Shown one piece after another: positions 23,741-33,400 of a stretch of 34,200 nt of DNA. A program made the translations under genes and the position numbers. The stretch is from positions 87,769 through 121,968 of the forward strand of contig KQ482011.1 of the NCBI GenBank assembly GCA_001430745.1, read 5' to 3'. The notes under the pieces were generated by a model. That model saw only the letters and a program-made list of their open reading frames with translations, made no database searches and was not told where the DNA came from. The DNA comes from Auxenochlorella pyrenoidosa. Lineage: Eukaryota > Chlorophyta > Trebouxiophyceae > Chlorellales > Chlorellaceae. Position 1 is the stretch's first letter. Each line of letters opens with the position of its first letter.

Positions 23741-24347
23741 CTTGGCGCTCCCACTACGCCTGTACCTGCAGGCGAATGCGGTTGAGTACTATGAGATCGA
23801 TGCCACCCGCCCGCTGCGCACACAGCTGGCTGGCAAGGTCATCGTGGAGTTTCCCACATTCATCGTGCTGCTGCCTCGCGAGAGGGAGGGCTACACCATC
23901 CTGCCCGCGGCGCAGGTGGCCGCGCCACAGCAGGCGGCTGCGGCGACACAACCCGGGGGTGCACCCGCACCGCAGGAGGGCGCGGGGGCCCCGCCCGCGG
24001 GTGCTGCGCAGGCTGCCGCGGCCGAGGCACAACAGGGAGGCATAGCGGCGCCGCCAGCTGAGGATGTGCAGCAGACAGGAAACGCGACACCTGCAGGTGC
24101 CGGGGATGCGCATGTGGCGGCGCAGGGGGCGCAGCAGGCGGCAGCAGGGCCAGCTGCAGCTGCACGGCTACAGCAGGCAGATGCGGTGCAGGGTGCCGCG
24201 GCAACAACAGCGGCAGCGCAAGTACGAGCACTTGCTGCTCCAAGTGCTGCACAGGCAGGAGAAGCGAGTATCGCAGCAGGCCCTGGCGGGGGCGGCGTGG
24301 AGGTTGCGCCTGCAGCACAGTCGGCAGCTGCGCAGGCTGTGCAATGA
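22051..24347 (+). CDS. BCD1: Box C/D snoRNA protein 1 (zf-HIT), BCD1/ZNHIT6
   Basis: Exons 22051-22174, 22345-22552, 22805-22951, 23203-23350 and 23772-24347 give 400 residues; all junction phases agree. BCD1 is a nuclear assembly factor needed for box C/D snoRNP formation. Seen: an N-terminal zf-HIT treble-clef finger with ligands C15, C18, C27, C30, C35, C39, H43 and C49. The ending LDCVKAHK is typical of the family and is rebuilt exactly across the first intron. Next come CSGKRDRTAFV, SDYRFLEEV, the conserved central domain (RGVQLHILSPGMEKRRTN, LQWHVEWRFP) and the closing block YYEIDATRPLRTQLAGKVIVEFPTF (cited in part). After about residue 250 there is an unusual Ala/Gln/Gly-rich extension of ~145 residues with no conserved motif. 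It starts 15 nt after the microprotein stop. TGTAA lies 107 nt after the stop. Confidence 0.93.
23706..23740 (+). repeat. (CA)n microsatellite before BCD1 exon 5
   Basis: A dinucleotide run in the last intron (23351-23771) ends about 31 nt before the acceptor TGTACCTGCAG. Confidence 0.9.
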
Positions 24348-24829
24348 GTGCAGATGGGTTCCAATGCGTGCTATGCGTTGTTGATCTCGGCACAACGATT
24401 GCTGTCGGCACGGTATCATTGACCCCATCACGCCCTTTTGTCTGAGAGATTGCTGTAATTTAATTGTTTTGTGAAAAGTTTAGGTCGAGGCAGCACACAG
24501 CACAATGCTTCGAGTGCGTGGCCTGCCTGTTTCACCCCGCTAGCCTGGGCAATCTGTAGTGTGGCACACACTTCCAGCCAGCGCCTTCCCTTCTCCTCAC
24601 AGCCTCATACATCTGCCATCTCGCTTTGATTTATTGCAAAACCTTTGCTTGCTCACGAGGACGCATAAAAGAATGGGAACTCTCAAGGAGGATTAAGAGA
24701 GGAGTGGACGGATCAGAGGATTGGAATCAAATGGCAAGGCATGGGGTCGCCAGGATGTGGTCACAGGAGCGCCGCATCGCAAGGGAGCAGCAGCGGGCAG
24801 CGTGATCAAGCTGCCTCGCCTGCAGGCCT
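24348..24829. other. Convergent 3' intergenic region
   Basis: This is AT-richer sequence between the stops of BCD1 (plus) and the dehydrogenase (minus). It carries the TGTAA of BCD1 followed by a TTTAATTGTTTTG stretch. No gene is seen, and no TGTAA was found on the minus strand for the dehydrogenase. Confidence 0.6.
24454..24458 (+). terminator. TGTAA polyadenylation signal, BCD1
   Basis: TGTAA occurs 107 nt after the BCD1 stop, with T-rich sequence immediately downstream. Confidence 0.7.
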
Positions 24830-27499
24830 TCACAGGCCCACCAGCTCGGCGCTCACATCCCAGAACCGCTTGGCCACACCCAGGTCGTACTGCATGAGGC
24901 ACAGGCAGTGAGCTGAGGCGTGGGAGGCAGCTGTGTGGGCCGGGCGGGTGCAGGGTGCCCGGCGCAACCGGCTGGCCGCGCCAAGGCCGTGCGGCGGCTA
25001 TACATATGGCGTGAGAAGCGCAGAGCACCACGTCCAGAACTCTGGTGTGATGCAGCGGGCGCAGAGTGAGACCCCGTAAAAGGGCGGCAAAGTTTTGACC
25101 GTCCTTGCCGGGCGCCTGGTCCAGCGCCCTCCTTCCTCAAGCACCACTCCCCCCCAACCACCTCCATCCACCCACCCCACCCCACTCCGGCCCTCACCGA
25201 CTCCTTGTTGCTGCTGACGGGGCGACACTTGTCGTAGTACTTGCCGCTCAGCCCCTCCACCTCGGGCGAGGAGGCCAGGTAGATGCTGGTCTGCAGGGGT
25301 GGAGGATGGCTGGATGTGACACTGTGAGCGGGAAGGCAACAGAGGGGGACGGTGGGGTGCGTGCTAGTCTGGGGGAGAGGGAAAAGGCAGACGGGGAGGG
25401 CAAAACAGACACGCATGCAGTGCTTGACAAGTAACGCGGGCACAGCAGGGCGCAAGATGGGGCCACACACGAGCCCTGTTCGCCCAGTCAAGCCCAGGCC
25501 TTTAAGACGCCGCCACGGCAGGGGAGCCCCCACCTGAGCACCCTGCTCGGGGGTCAGGGCAAAGGCCTGGCTGATCTGGATGAGCGGCTGCTGCCACCAG
25601 GCTGTTTGGTCGGGCAGCAGGTAGCGTGCCAGCTCCGTGTTGACGACACCAGGGTGCAGCGTGTTGGCTGCACTTGGATGGGGACCAGTGGGGGCGCATG
25701 AGACTATGCACAGCAGCAGCTGTGCTGCCCTCATTCAGCAAGGATGCCCCCCCCGCCTGGACTCCCAGCCAGGCAGTGAGCTGCCCATGAGCAGCCGCCA
25801 GCGGGGCATGCTCAACCAGCTCGCTCCCGACACGTGCTCTGCCCCCGCTCCCGGCGCCGCCCACCCGTGCAGTTGGCCGCGGGCGGCAGCCGCCGCGCCA
25901 GCTCATACGTGAACAGCACGTTGGCCAGCTTGCTCTGGCCGTACGCCTTCCAGGGTTGGTAGCCCCTGGTGGACTGGAGGTCGTCGAAATCGATGCGCCC
26001 AAAGTAGTGGGCGGCAGAGGAGACGTTGACGATGCGGGAGGGGCGGTCGGGGTTGCTGCGGCAGGGTTGGTGGGAAGGGCGCGGCGGGCGGAGCAGGTGG
26101 CAAAGCAGGGGGGGACACCACAACAAGGGGCTGCAGGCCCTCACGCGTCTGCCTCCCGTGACACGACCTGAGTGGTCGGCACGAGTGGGGGGCAGGGTCG
26201 CTACTTGTAGACAGCCCCCGAGCGCACCCAACCCGGGGGGTTGGGAAATGGGCACAGCGGCGGCCCACCTCAGCAGCGGCAGCAGCATGTTTGTGAGGAG
26301 GAAGTGTCCCAGGTGGTTGACTCCCAGCTGGTACTCAAAGCCATCCTTTGTTTGCATCTGCGGGCAGGCCATCACGCCTGCACACGCGACGCCAGGAGCA
26401 AGGCAACGCCGGTAGCACGTTGGCTGCACCTCCCTGGCCGAGGTGCTCCAGCAAAAGGCCTGCCTTGCCTCGCCGCGCTGCGAGCACACAGCGTGCCTGC
26501 CGGCTACAGGCCCACCAGAGTCGGGCGCCGCCCGTCGGCCAAGCTGGCGCACGACACGCACGACATGCACGGCAAGCAGGACGCGCGCTCACCCGCGTTG
26601 TTCACCAGCACATCCAGCAGGCACGACACGCACGACATGCACGGCATGCACGGCATATGCTCACCCGCGTTGTTCACCAGCACATCCAGCGGCAGCCCAA
26701 AGTCCTGGGCGCGCTGCGCCCACGCCCTCACGCTGCCCAGGTCGGCAAGGTCAAAGGTGGCAACCTCGATGCCGCGGGCCTGGGGCACCAGCTGCCTGCA
26801 AGGGGCGGCACCACGGCGTGGCACGCCCGGTTGTGTCAACCCCAGTGGCAGGCTCGACCCTCGCAGCACCTGTCACATCAGGTGGCTGCCTGACACGGCG
26901 GCCATAGCTTGCGTGATGGGACGCAGGCTGGCATGATCCCAGACGCAAACCTGCGGCCCTCGGCATTGCAACAGGGCTCAAGTGTCAGCAGGCGTGGCCA
27001 GGGCATGCAGCACCTCTCACTTGAGCTTGCCACGCGCTGCCTCCGCCTTCTGCGTGTCGCGGCAGCCCAGCACAACGTAGTAGTCCTTCTGCAGAAGCGC
27101 CTTTGCGGTCTCAAAGCCGATGCCTGCACCAAAGGGGTTGGGCTATAGAGATCTCAAAGGAAGCGCAGGCATGTGAAGATGCGGGGCCTAGACAGTCATG
27201 GGCTGCGCATCTGCAGTGCCCTGCCACCTGGAGAAAGAATGCAGCTTCTACGCACCCGTGTTGGCTCCAGTGATGAGCGCCACCTTATAATCACGCTGGC
27301 CGCTAGAGCCTGCCGCCGGGCCGCCAGCAGCGGCGGCGCCAGAAGGGCCAGCCGCGCTGCAGCGCGCGCTCTGGCTACCGCCGCTTGCGCGCCTGCAGGT
27401 GGCAGAGAAAGCGGCTCGCTGCTGCTGCAGAGCCCTCGATGGGCCAGCAGTGCAGGAGGGTAGCAAAGTGCGAGCTGGGAGGCTTGCAGCGGCCATCAT
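24830..27499 (-). CDS. Organelle-targeted short-chain dehydrogenase/reductase (retinol-dehydrogenase / protochlorophyllide-reductase-like)
   Basis: Exons (minus): 27499-27256, 27123-27021, 26795-26665, 26377-26269, 26055-25865, 25667-25534, 25290-25198, 24889-24830; phases agree, 354 residues. Residues ~1-65 are Ala/Ser/Arg-rich with almost no acids, a likely plastid or mitochondrial transit peptide. The Rossmann domain follows: cofactor loop TGANTGIG ~77-84, NNAG ~157-160, [12 protein letters not shown], catalytic Ser209 in VNVSSAAH, Tyr234 and Lys238 in YGQSK, then [10 protein letters not shown]. The C-terminus ([15 protein letters not shown], then VSAELVGL) resembles the plant/cyanobacterial SDRs annotated as retinol-dehydrogenase- or protochlorophyllide-reductase-like. 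NAD(P)H-dependent oxidoreductase activity is therefore expected; the substrate is unknown. The start is the first of two adjacent ATGs; the frame stays open upstream. A 72-bp duplication gives exon 3 a second in-frame donor. Confidence 0.9.
25144..25197 (-). repeat. G-rich tract at the 5' splice site of intron 7 of the dehydrogenase
   Basis: On the sense strand the donor GTGAGG is followed by GGG, GGGG, GGGG, GGG and later GGGGGGG runs with short loops, so a G-quadruplex is possible right after the donor. Confidence 0.7.
26549..26692 (-). repeat. 72-bp tandem duplication that copies an exon end and its splice donor
   Basis: Units 26549-26620 and 26621-26692 match at about 64 of 72 positions. 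Each contains the coding end LDVLVNNAG and a GTGAGC donor. Using the first donor (26664) gives the family-standard NNAGVMA junction. Using the second (26592) inserts exactly 24 codons in frame and repeats LDVLVNNAG. Confidence 0.9.
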
Positions 27500-27896
27500 G
27501 GCTAAAGATCTAAATTTGGATGAATGATCCGAGCAATGCCACACCAATGAGAGGTGTACGCGCATGAACAAAGCCGTGGGCCTGCTACGCGTGTCCTGCC
27601 CTGGCCGCCGGCCCAACCGTGCGCCTAGAGCCTTGGAGATGGCCCAAAGAGTACGTAAAAGTGTGCTTGGTTGTTTAAGCCGCCAGGATCGCATGCACAG
27701 TCCACGCTTGTGAACCCCGAAGTCGTCGCAGTAAGCCTGGTCGCGCCACACCGTTGTGCATGCTGGACATGGTTTGAAGAGAGCTAGCGATGCTGTCTGT
27801 CGAGGCGGCCTTGAAGGGTGTGCATGGGTGCCTGCTGCCGTTCACCCGCCAGCGCCACTGCCCGTCTTCTCCGCAGGCAGACCACCTCCCCACATC
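27500..27896. promoter_or_regulatory. Divergent promoter region
   Basis: This lies between the dehydrogenase (minus, ATG 27499) and the zinc-finger gene (plus, ATG 27897). Just before 27897 there is an acceptor-like CCCGTCTTCTCCGCAG, so the plus transcript may start with a 5' UTR exon; an ATG at 27790 is then non-coding. No recognised promoter element is seen. Confidence 0.5.
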
Positions 27897-30078
27897 ATGC
27901 CCTCACCCGCCGACTTCAGGCGGGGCTTTCGGCTGGAGCACGGGCAGTGCCTGGACAAGGGGAAAGATTGGAGGGTAAGGCATCGCTGCTTGTTCCTGGC
28001 AGTGAAGCCTGTTGGTGATGTGGCCTGCCCGCCCCTCGCCCCACCTGCCCGCCAGCGTGCGCCTCCCTTTTGCGCAGATTGCTTCACTGCACCTGGGCCA
28101 CGTCACAAAGCAGCAGGCGAGATGAGCGGTGCATCGCCACTTGAGCAGCTTTGCAGGGCTGTGAGGGGCCTGCAGGCACCTCGCCAGGGCGCAAGCTGCC
28201 GACCTGGTGCCAGCAGCGCCCACCTGGCTTCCCACCTCACAGCCTGCCCCCAAAGCCTGTAAACTCGCCTGCCTACCTTATTGACCTTATTTTCCTACGT
28301 GGATTCCCTGCAGAATGAGCGCTACGAGTTCCCCACTGAGCTCAGCCTGGACTGGGTGCCCGGCACTCCCGCCACAGGCAGCAGGCAGCAGGCAGCGCGG
28401 CGGCGCCAGCTGGAGGCGGCCTGGCGAGAGGCCACCCACGCAGAGCGCATCGTGCACAGCACGTATGGAGTGAGCGGGCCTGAGCCTTGCGCTTGGCTGC
28501 AGGGGGCGGCTGCGGAGCGCCTGCTCTGGTCTCAACCAGGAGCCTCCGGGCCGTCTGCAAGGCCTGCTTCCCTGGCCAGCCTCTGCTGCTTCCTCTGCAA
28601 TCAATCACCTTGGTCGCCAAGAAGGGCAGGTGAGCGTTCAGCTCGTCACCCCTCCCTGCCCTGCCCCATATTGATGATATCAGCCCCCCTGTCGCCCTTC
28701 CGCCCCACGCAGAGCCCATACGCGTGCACCTACGGCTCTGCACCTTCTGTAGCCTGCCTAGACGGGGAGGGCCGCTCCTGGCAGCTGACGTGCCTGGGCA
28801 GGGCGGTGCGGCGGCGGGACATCCCCACCCTAGGGCAGCAGGCAAGCAGGGCTGCCACAGGGACAACTGGGGAGGCATGTGCATCATGGCAGCCAGCATG
28901 CGCATCATGGCAGCCAGCGTGCGCATCGTGGCAGCCAGCGTGCGCATCGTGGCAGCCAGCATGGAAAGGGTGCTGCCAGCGTCAGCAGCGTGCTGCCAGA
29001 ACTTGCCAGGTACCGACCTGCAGGAGAAATGTCAGCATTCACATCTGCCTGCTGGCGCCGCACATGCTGTGGGTTGCAGGCGGAGCAGGAGCGCGAGCAG
29101 CAGGGGGTGCGAGAGGTGACAAAGGAAGGCGAGCAGGCAGCCGGCTGGGGGTGCTGCGGGTGCTGGAGCAGCCAGGCCTGCACTAGTGTCGCCTCCAAGC
29201 CAAGATGTACACAGAGCATGCCCACACAGACCCACGAGCTCTTGGCTTGGGACATGACCTGCTTTGTGGGATGCCTGTCAGCAAGTTCAGTGTGCTTCGG
29301 GCAAATGCCGCCGTTGCCAACCCTCACTTGCCCTGGCTTTGTGTTACATGTGGGCCTCTGTGCCACTCTGTCACCCTGCAGAGGAGCGGCGCTTCCTTGG
29401 CGGCTTTAGAGTGATCAAGAGCCGCTTTGGGTCCAGCAAGTGCAGCGCCTGCGGGGGGGACATCAAGCAGGGGATAAAGGTGAGAGCACCGGGAGAGCTT
29501 CGCAGAAGGATGCCCCGTCCTCCACCGCCCACCCGCCAGTCCCTGGTCGCCCTGCTCTGGTCTCCGCACCCCTCGTCGGCACGCATGCTTGTCAGCAAGG
29601 GCCGCCTCTACCAGCGACCCAGCCACAACAGCGTGCTTTATCCAGCAGCAGTCTCCTTGTCCCAGAGCGCCGCTCTACCCCCCAACCCCCCACCCCCGCC
29701 GCCACCCCACCGAGAAAGCAGATTTGCAAGGAGGAGGGCAACGACAGCAAGGGTGGCTGGGCGCATGCCGCCTGCATCCTTGAGCAGAAACGCGGAGAGC
29801 CCGGGCGGCAGGCTGAGGAGGAGGGAAGCAGCGATGGCAGGGAGGGCAAGGCCGAGACCAGCCAATCAGAGGAGGAGCAGAGGCAGGAGCGGGGACTGGG
29901 GGGCAAGCGCAGGCTCGGAGCATCCGCCGGCGGCAAGCAGAGCAGCAAGCGGCAGCGAGGTGGGGCCAGCCGAAAGGCTGCTGCCGCTGGCAGCGGCAGA
30001 AGGGGCACGAAGAGATCTGCGGGCAGTGGGGGCCGCGGTGGTGGCAGGAAGCGCTGGCATGCAGAGGCAGAGGAATAG
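27897..30078 (+). CDS. Basic nuclear-type protein with PARP-like zinc finger
   Basis: Working model: exons 27897-27974, 28314-28469, 28713-28841, 29080-29115, 29384-29479 and 29722-30078 (283 residues). The last two exons are firm. They encode KSRFGSSKCSACGGDIKQGIK joined in phase to ICKEEGNDSKGGWAHAAC, a C-x2-C ... H-x2-C finger of the kind found in PARP-type DNA-break sensors, but with shorter spacing. The final ~95 residues are acidic then Lys/Arg/Gly-rich (GGKQSSKRQRGG, RRGTKRS), so nuclear localisation and nucleic-acid binding are inferred. The middle is uncertain: the exon 3 donor is GC (CAGCAG|GCAAGC), exon 4 is only 36 nt, and exon 5 needs a GAG acceptor (CTGCAGAG|GAG). Frame choice there rests on the high third-position GC of the chosen frame. 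Residues 1-120 (LEHGQCLDKGKDWR, NERYEFPTELSLDW) match nothing I recognise. Confidence 0.6.
28540..28629 (+). other. Candidate alternative exon inside intron 2 of the zinc-finger gene
   Basis: Between acceptor-like CTCAACCAG and a strong donor CAG|GTGAGC, one frame is open with high GC at third positions and reads SLRAVCKACFPGQPLL and onward to LVAKKG, including a C-x2-C pair. It is phase 2 on both sides, which does not fit the adjoining phase-0 exons in the working model. Confidence 0.35.
28877..28964 (+). repeat. 21-bp minisatellite, about four copies
   Basis: Units of the form gcatcatggcagccagcatgc vary at two positions (atc/atcg, atg/gtg). The array lies in the predicted third intron. In the upstream exon's frame it would read repeated CASWQPA. 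Confidence 0.85.
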
Positions 30079-30413
30079 ACCAGCCTTCTGCGATTGCCCT
30101 GAACGTCAGTCAGTGCACGCAACATGTTACTGCCAGTGGCACACCAACTGCTTGCTCTATGAGCCTGTATACAGGCCCTAGATGCTGTCGCAATCTCCAT
30201 GTTACAAAATTATATCCCACAAGACCAGACGTGGCACAGTGTGCAAATGAAATTGAATCAAGAATCGTTTGGGGAATTTGGACTTTCCTCTACCGTGTGG
30301 CATGCAAGGTACAGGGCCTTAGAAACAGTCGTTCATTTAAAGCATGGCAAAAATGCATCAACACGCTCTGGTCGTCGCAGCATGGCAGCCCCAGCAGCAG
30401 CGTAAGGCGCATC
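30079..30413. other. Convergent 3' intergenic region
   Basis: This lies between the stops of the zinc-finger gene (plus) and the ferric reductase (minus). It is AT-richer and has no gene. It holds the likely TGTAA of the reductase (30206-30202); no plus-strand TGTAA was found. Confidence 0.6.
30202..30206 (-). terminator. TGTAA polyadenylation signal, ferric reductase
   Basis: The plus strand reads ttaca, so the sense strand reads TGTAA, about 208 nt after the stop at 30414. Confidence 0.5.
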
Positions 30414-33400
30414 TCAAAGCTCGACGCTCTCGTTGTGCAGCTCAAAGTGAGTGCCGCTGCCCTCGCTGTTCAGGCCGCACACCGTCAGGTGCACTGACCT
30501 CATCAGGCCGGCGGGCCCGCCGGCATACACGCCCACCACGGGTGATGCCGATGCGGCTGCTGCCGAGAGCAGCAGGCCAGCAATGTCTGGCCGGCCCTCC
30601 CGGATGCGCACGCCGGCAGTACCGCCTTGTAGCATGACCGCGCCATCGGCCTGAAGCATGAGCCGAAAGAACAGAAAGGCGGCAGCTGGGCCAGGGGCGC
30701 ACCCGCAGAGCCCGCACCTGCCAGCGCCAGGCGCGGCTCGTCTTCCGGCTGTTCACAAGGCGGGGGGAACAGCGTTGCTCACATGCATCGCCTGCAAATG
30801 CGGCCTGCCCCGCAGGCACGCCTAGGGCGCGCCAGCAGCGCTACCCACCAGAATGCAGGCTTCGCTGTGCAGCAGCACTTGGTCCTCATATGGCGCGACA
30901 CAGGCCTGGTCGCCGGCTGGCCCTCCCCTCTTGGATTCAGCCACAGCCCGCAGGTACCTGCGGTGCAGGGGAGCTGGGTGCGCGCGCAGTTTGGTCAGGG
31001 TTGCTTGCCAGGGCGGGCGGCAGTGCAGCTCAGGCCTGCACTGGGTGGGCCCGCCCGCGCGCAGGCAGCGCTGCATCAAGCATTGCAGCCAGCAGGGCGT
31101 GAGGGCGGGCGGCCGCACCGGGCCTGGTGCACCGGGAAGATGGCGAAGAAGGCGGGGAGGCCAGTGGCCACGGCAGAGATGAGTACGCAGGCAAGCATGC
31201 CACCCTGCAGGGGGCGCGCCGGGAAGACAGCGTTGGCAGGTGTTAAGGCAGGGACGGGTCACCGTGCAGAACGGCAGGACTGAAGCGCTGCACAAGGCGT
31301 TAGAGGCCCGTTGCAGAACGGAGCTCACACACACACACAAGCAGCTGACCACCCTTCCCCACAATACACACACATGCAGCCGCCCACCTGCCAGGCTGCC
31401 CCCTCCTGCATGTAAGACGTGGCCACTAGTGCAGCACAGAAGGCGCCAAAGTAGGTCAGGGCATAGCAAGCTGCCAGCTGGGCGGCGCTGAAGGCCAGCG
31501 GCTGTGCCGGGCGCAGCATGCTCCAGAAGTAGGGCGAGGCGCCCGCCATGCGCAGCGGGCCGGCCGGCACGCCCGGCAGCGGCGGGGCGGTGGCATCGTC
31601 ACAGGACGCTTGCTCAGATGTGCTGCTTGCACTGGTGCTGCAGGTGCGATGGCTGCTGTCGTAGGCCCGCCGGCTGTCGCTGGGGCTGGGAAGGACGGCA
31701 CGAGGGTTGGCACAGGCGGAGCGCTGCCCGCCGCTGGTGAGGTGCAGGTGCAACGACAGCCAGCCCTGCTTTGCACTGCAGAGACAGGCCGGGGTGGGGT
31801 TGGGAGTGCAGGCGGGTTGTCCAACACGTGAAACGCAACTCAGAGGAGGGGAGGCATTCTACCCGACTACAAAGCAACTCTGTAGGGCCCTGACCAGAGG
31901 GCCCGGGTCGCCCCCGCCCCTCCCGCCCACCTGGCAGCCGCCAGCAGGGAGCTGTCTAACGATAGGAACTCGCCAGCCTGGCGAGCTGTCCAGATGCACA
32001 CCACGCTGCCCGGCAGCCCTTCGGAGGGGCCCCTGCCCGCCTCGGCTGCCCGGTGCGCCTCCAGCATGGCCCTCAGCATGCCAAGCATGGCCGTCACCCC
32101 CACGCCGCCCGCCACCATCACAACCGCGTCGTAGCGGCACCAGCTGGGCGGCGGCGCCAGCTGGCAGCCGCTGGCGGTCACCTCGCTCCCCATGGGGCCT
32201 GACAGGCGGACCGCCAGGGGGCGGCGGTGGCGCAGCGCGCGCAGCAGCCCACGAGTGAAGCGCCCGTACTGCTTGATGTGGCACTTGAGCGTGTCGCCGC
32301 CGCCGGAGGCCAGGCTGCAGGGCAGGGGTAAGCAGGAGGGCAGGGTGGCGCTCCAGCGCTTGAAAAAGACCAGCAGAGGTGCAGCGCGGGGTCCGGAGTG
32401 CCATGGCGCCCTGCAAACAAGCTGTGCCAAATGTGCAGCATGTCTGGTGCCATCCCCGGACAGGCTGGGCGTCGGCCTCTTGCCTGAATGGGTGCCACTG
32501 CCAGCGGGTGAGGGCCGGGACCAGCAGCCACACCTCGGAGGGGGGGCGGTGCTGCAGCGCCTGCGGGAGCGAGGGTCAGTGGGCGGGCGGCACTGAGCGG
32601 GCCAGCGGGGGCGGCCATGCGGCTCGTGGCCAGGCAAGGCATGCGCCTGCCTTGCAGGCCTGTGGCGGGCAGAAAGTCAGGGATCCCTGCCCGTCAGAAG
32701 CATCCTCTGGTCCTTGCCTTGTCAGCGCGGATGAGCAGCGTGGTTGTGCCGGAGCCTTCGTCGATGGTTGCGGCGGTGATGGCGGTGACGTTGTTCATCT
32801 GCACGCCCCGCAGCGCAAGGTCGGCAGCGTACAGCAGCAGGCCTGCGGAGCACAGCACAGCCATGGGAGCGCAGGCACGCGGGTTTGAGTAGGGTCCCTG
32901 AGCGGGTCCACCGTCTGCGACTGCAGCAAGGGGAGTGCAGGTTGCGCCGGCGTCACCTCTCGCAGCGAGCGCTTGAGACAGCGCTTGCAGGCCAGCCAGA
33001 CGCTGGCTCCATTGCGCCTTGGTGTGCGCTTCCATGCAGGTTGCCCAACGCAGACCCTCGTCACTGCCACCAACACACTCGCCAGCGTGTGATGGGCAGC
33101 CCGTAGCCCTCACCGGGAGTGAAGTAGAGCCAGGCGGCAGAGTAGTGAGCGCAGGACAGCAGGAAGAAGCCAATGAAGCAGGTGATGTGGCAGCGGAAGA
33201 ACAGCTGCAGACACGGAAGGGATTCAAGGCAGGAGAGAGCTATGACAACCGCTGTGCATGCATGCCAGGCTCAGTGGGGGAGGCATGGCTTTGCCTGGCG
33301 CGCAGAGCATGAAGCAGGGCGCCCCTCACTATCCTCCCAGCTGGCTGCACACCAGCAGGCAGAGGCTCCAGGACAAGTAGCAAACTGAGCGTTTTGCGGG

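Noticed and set aside
28671..28677. TTGATGA resembling a box C of an intronic C/D snoRNA
   Set aside because: First base does not fit the RUGAUGA consensus, and no paired D box with a terminal stem was found in the intron.
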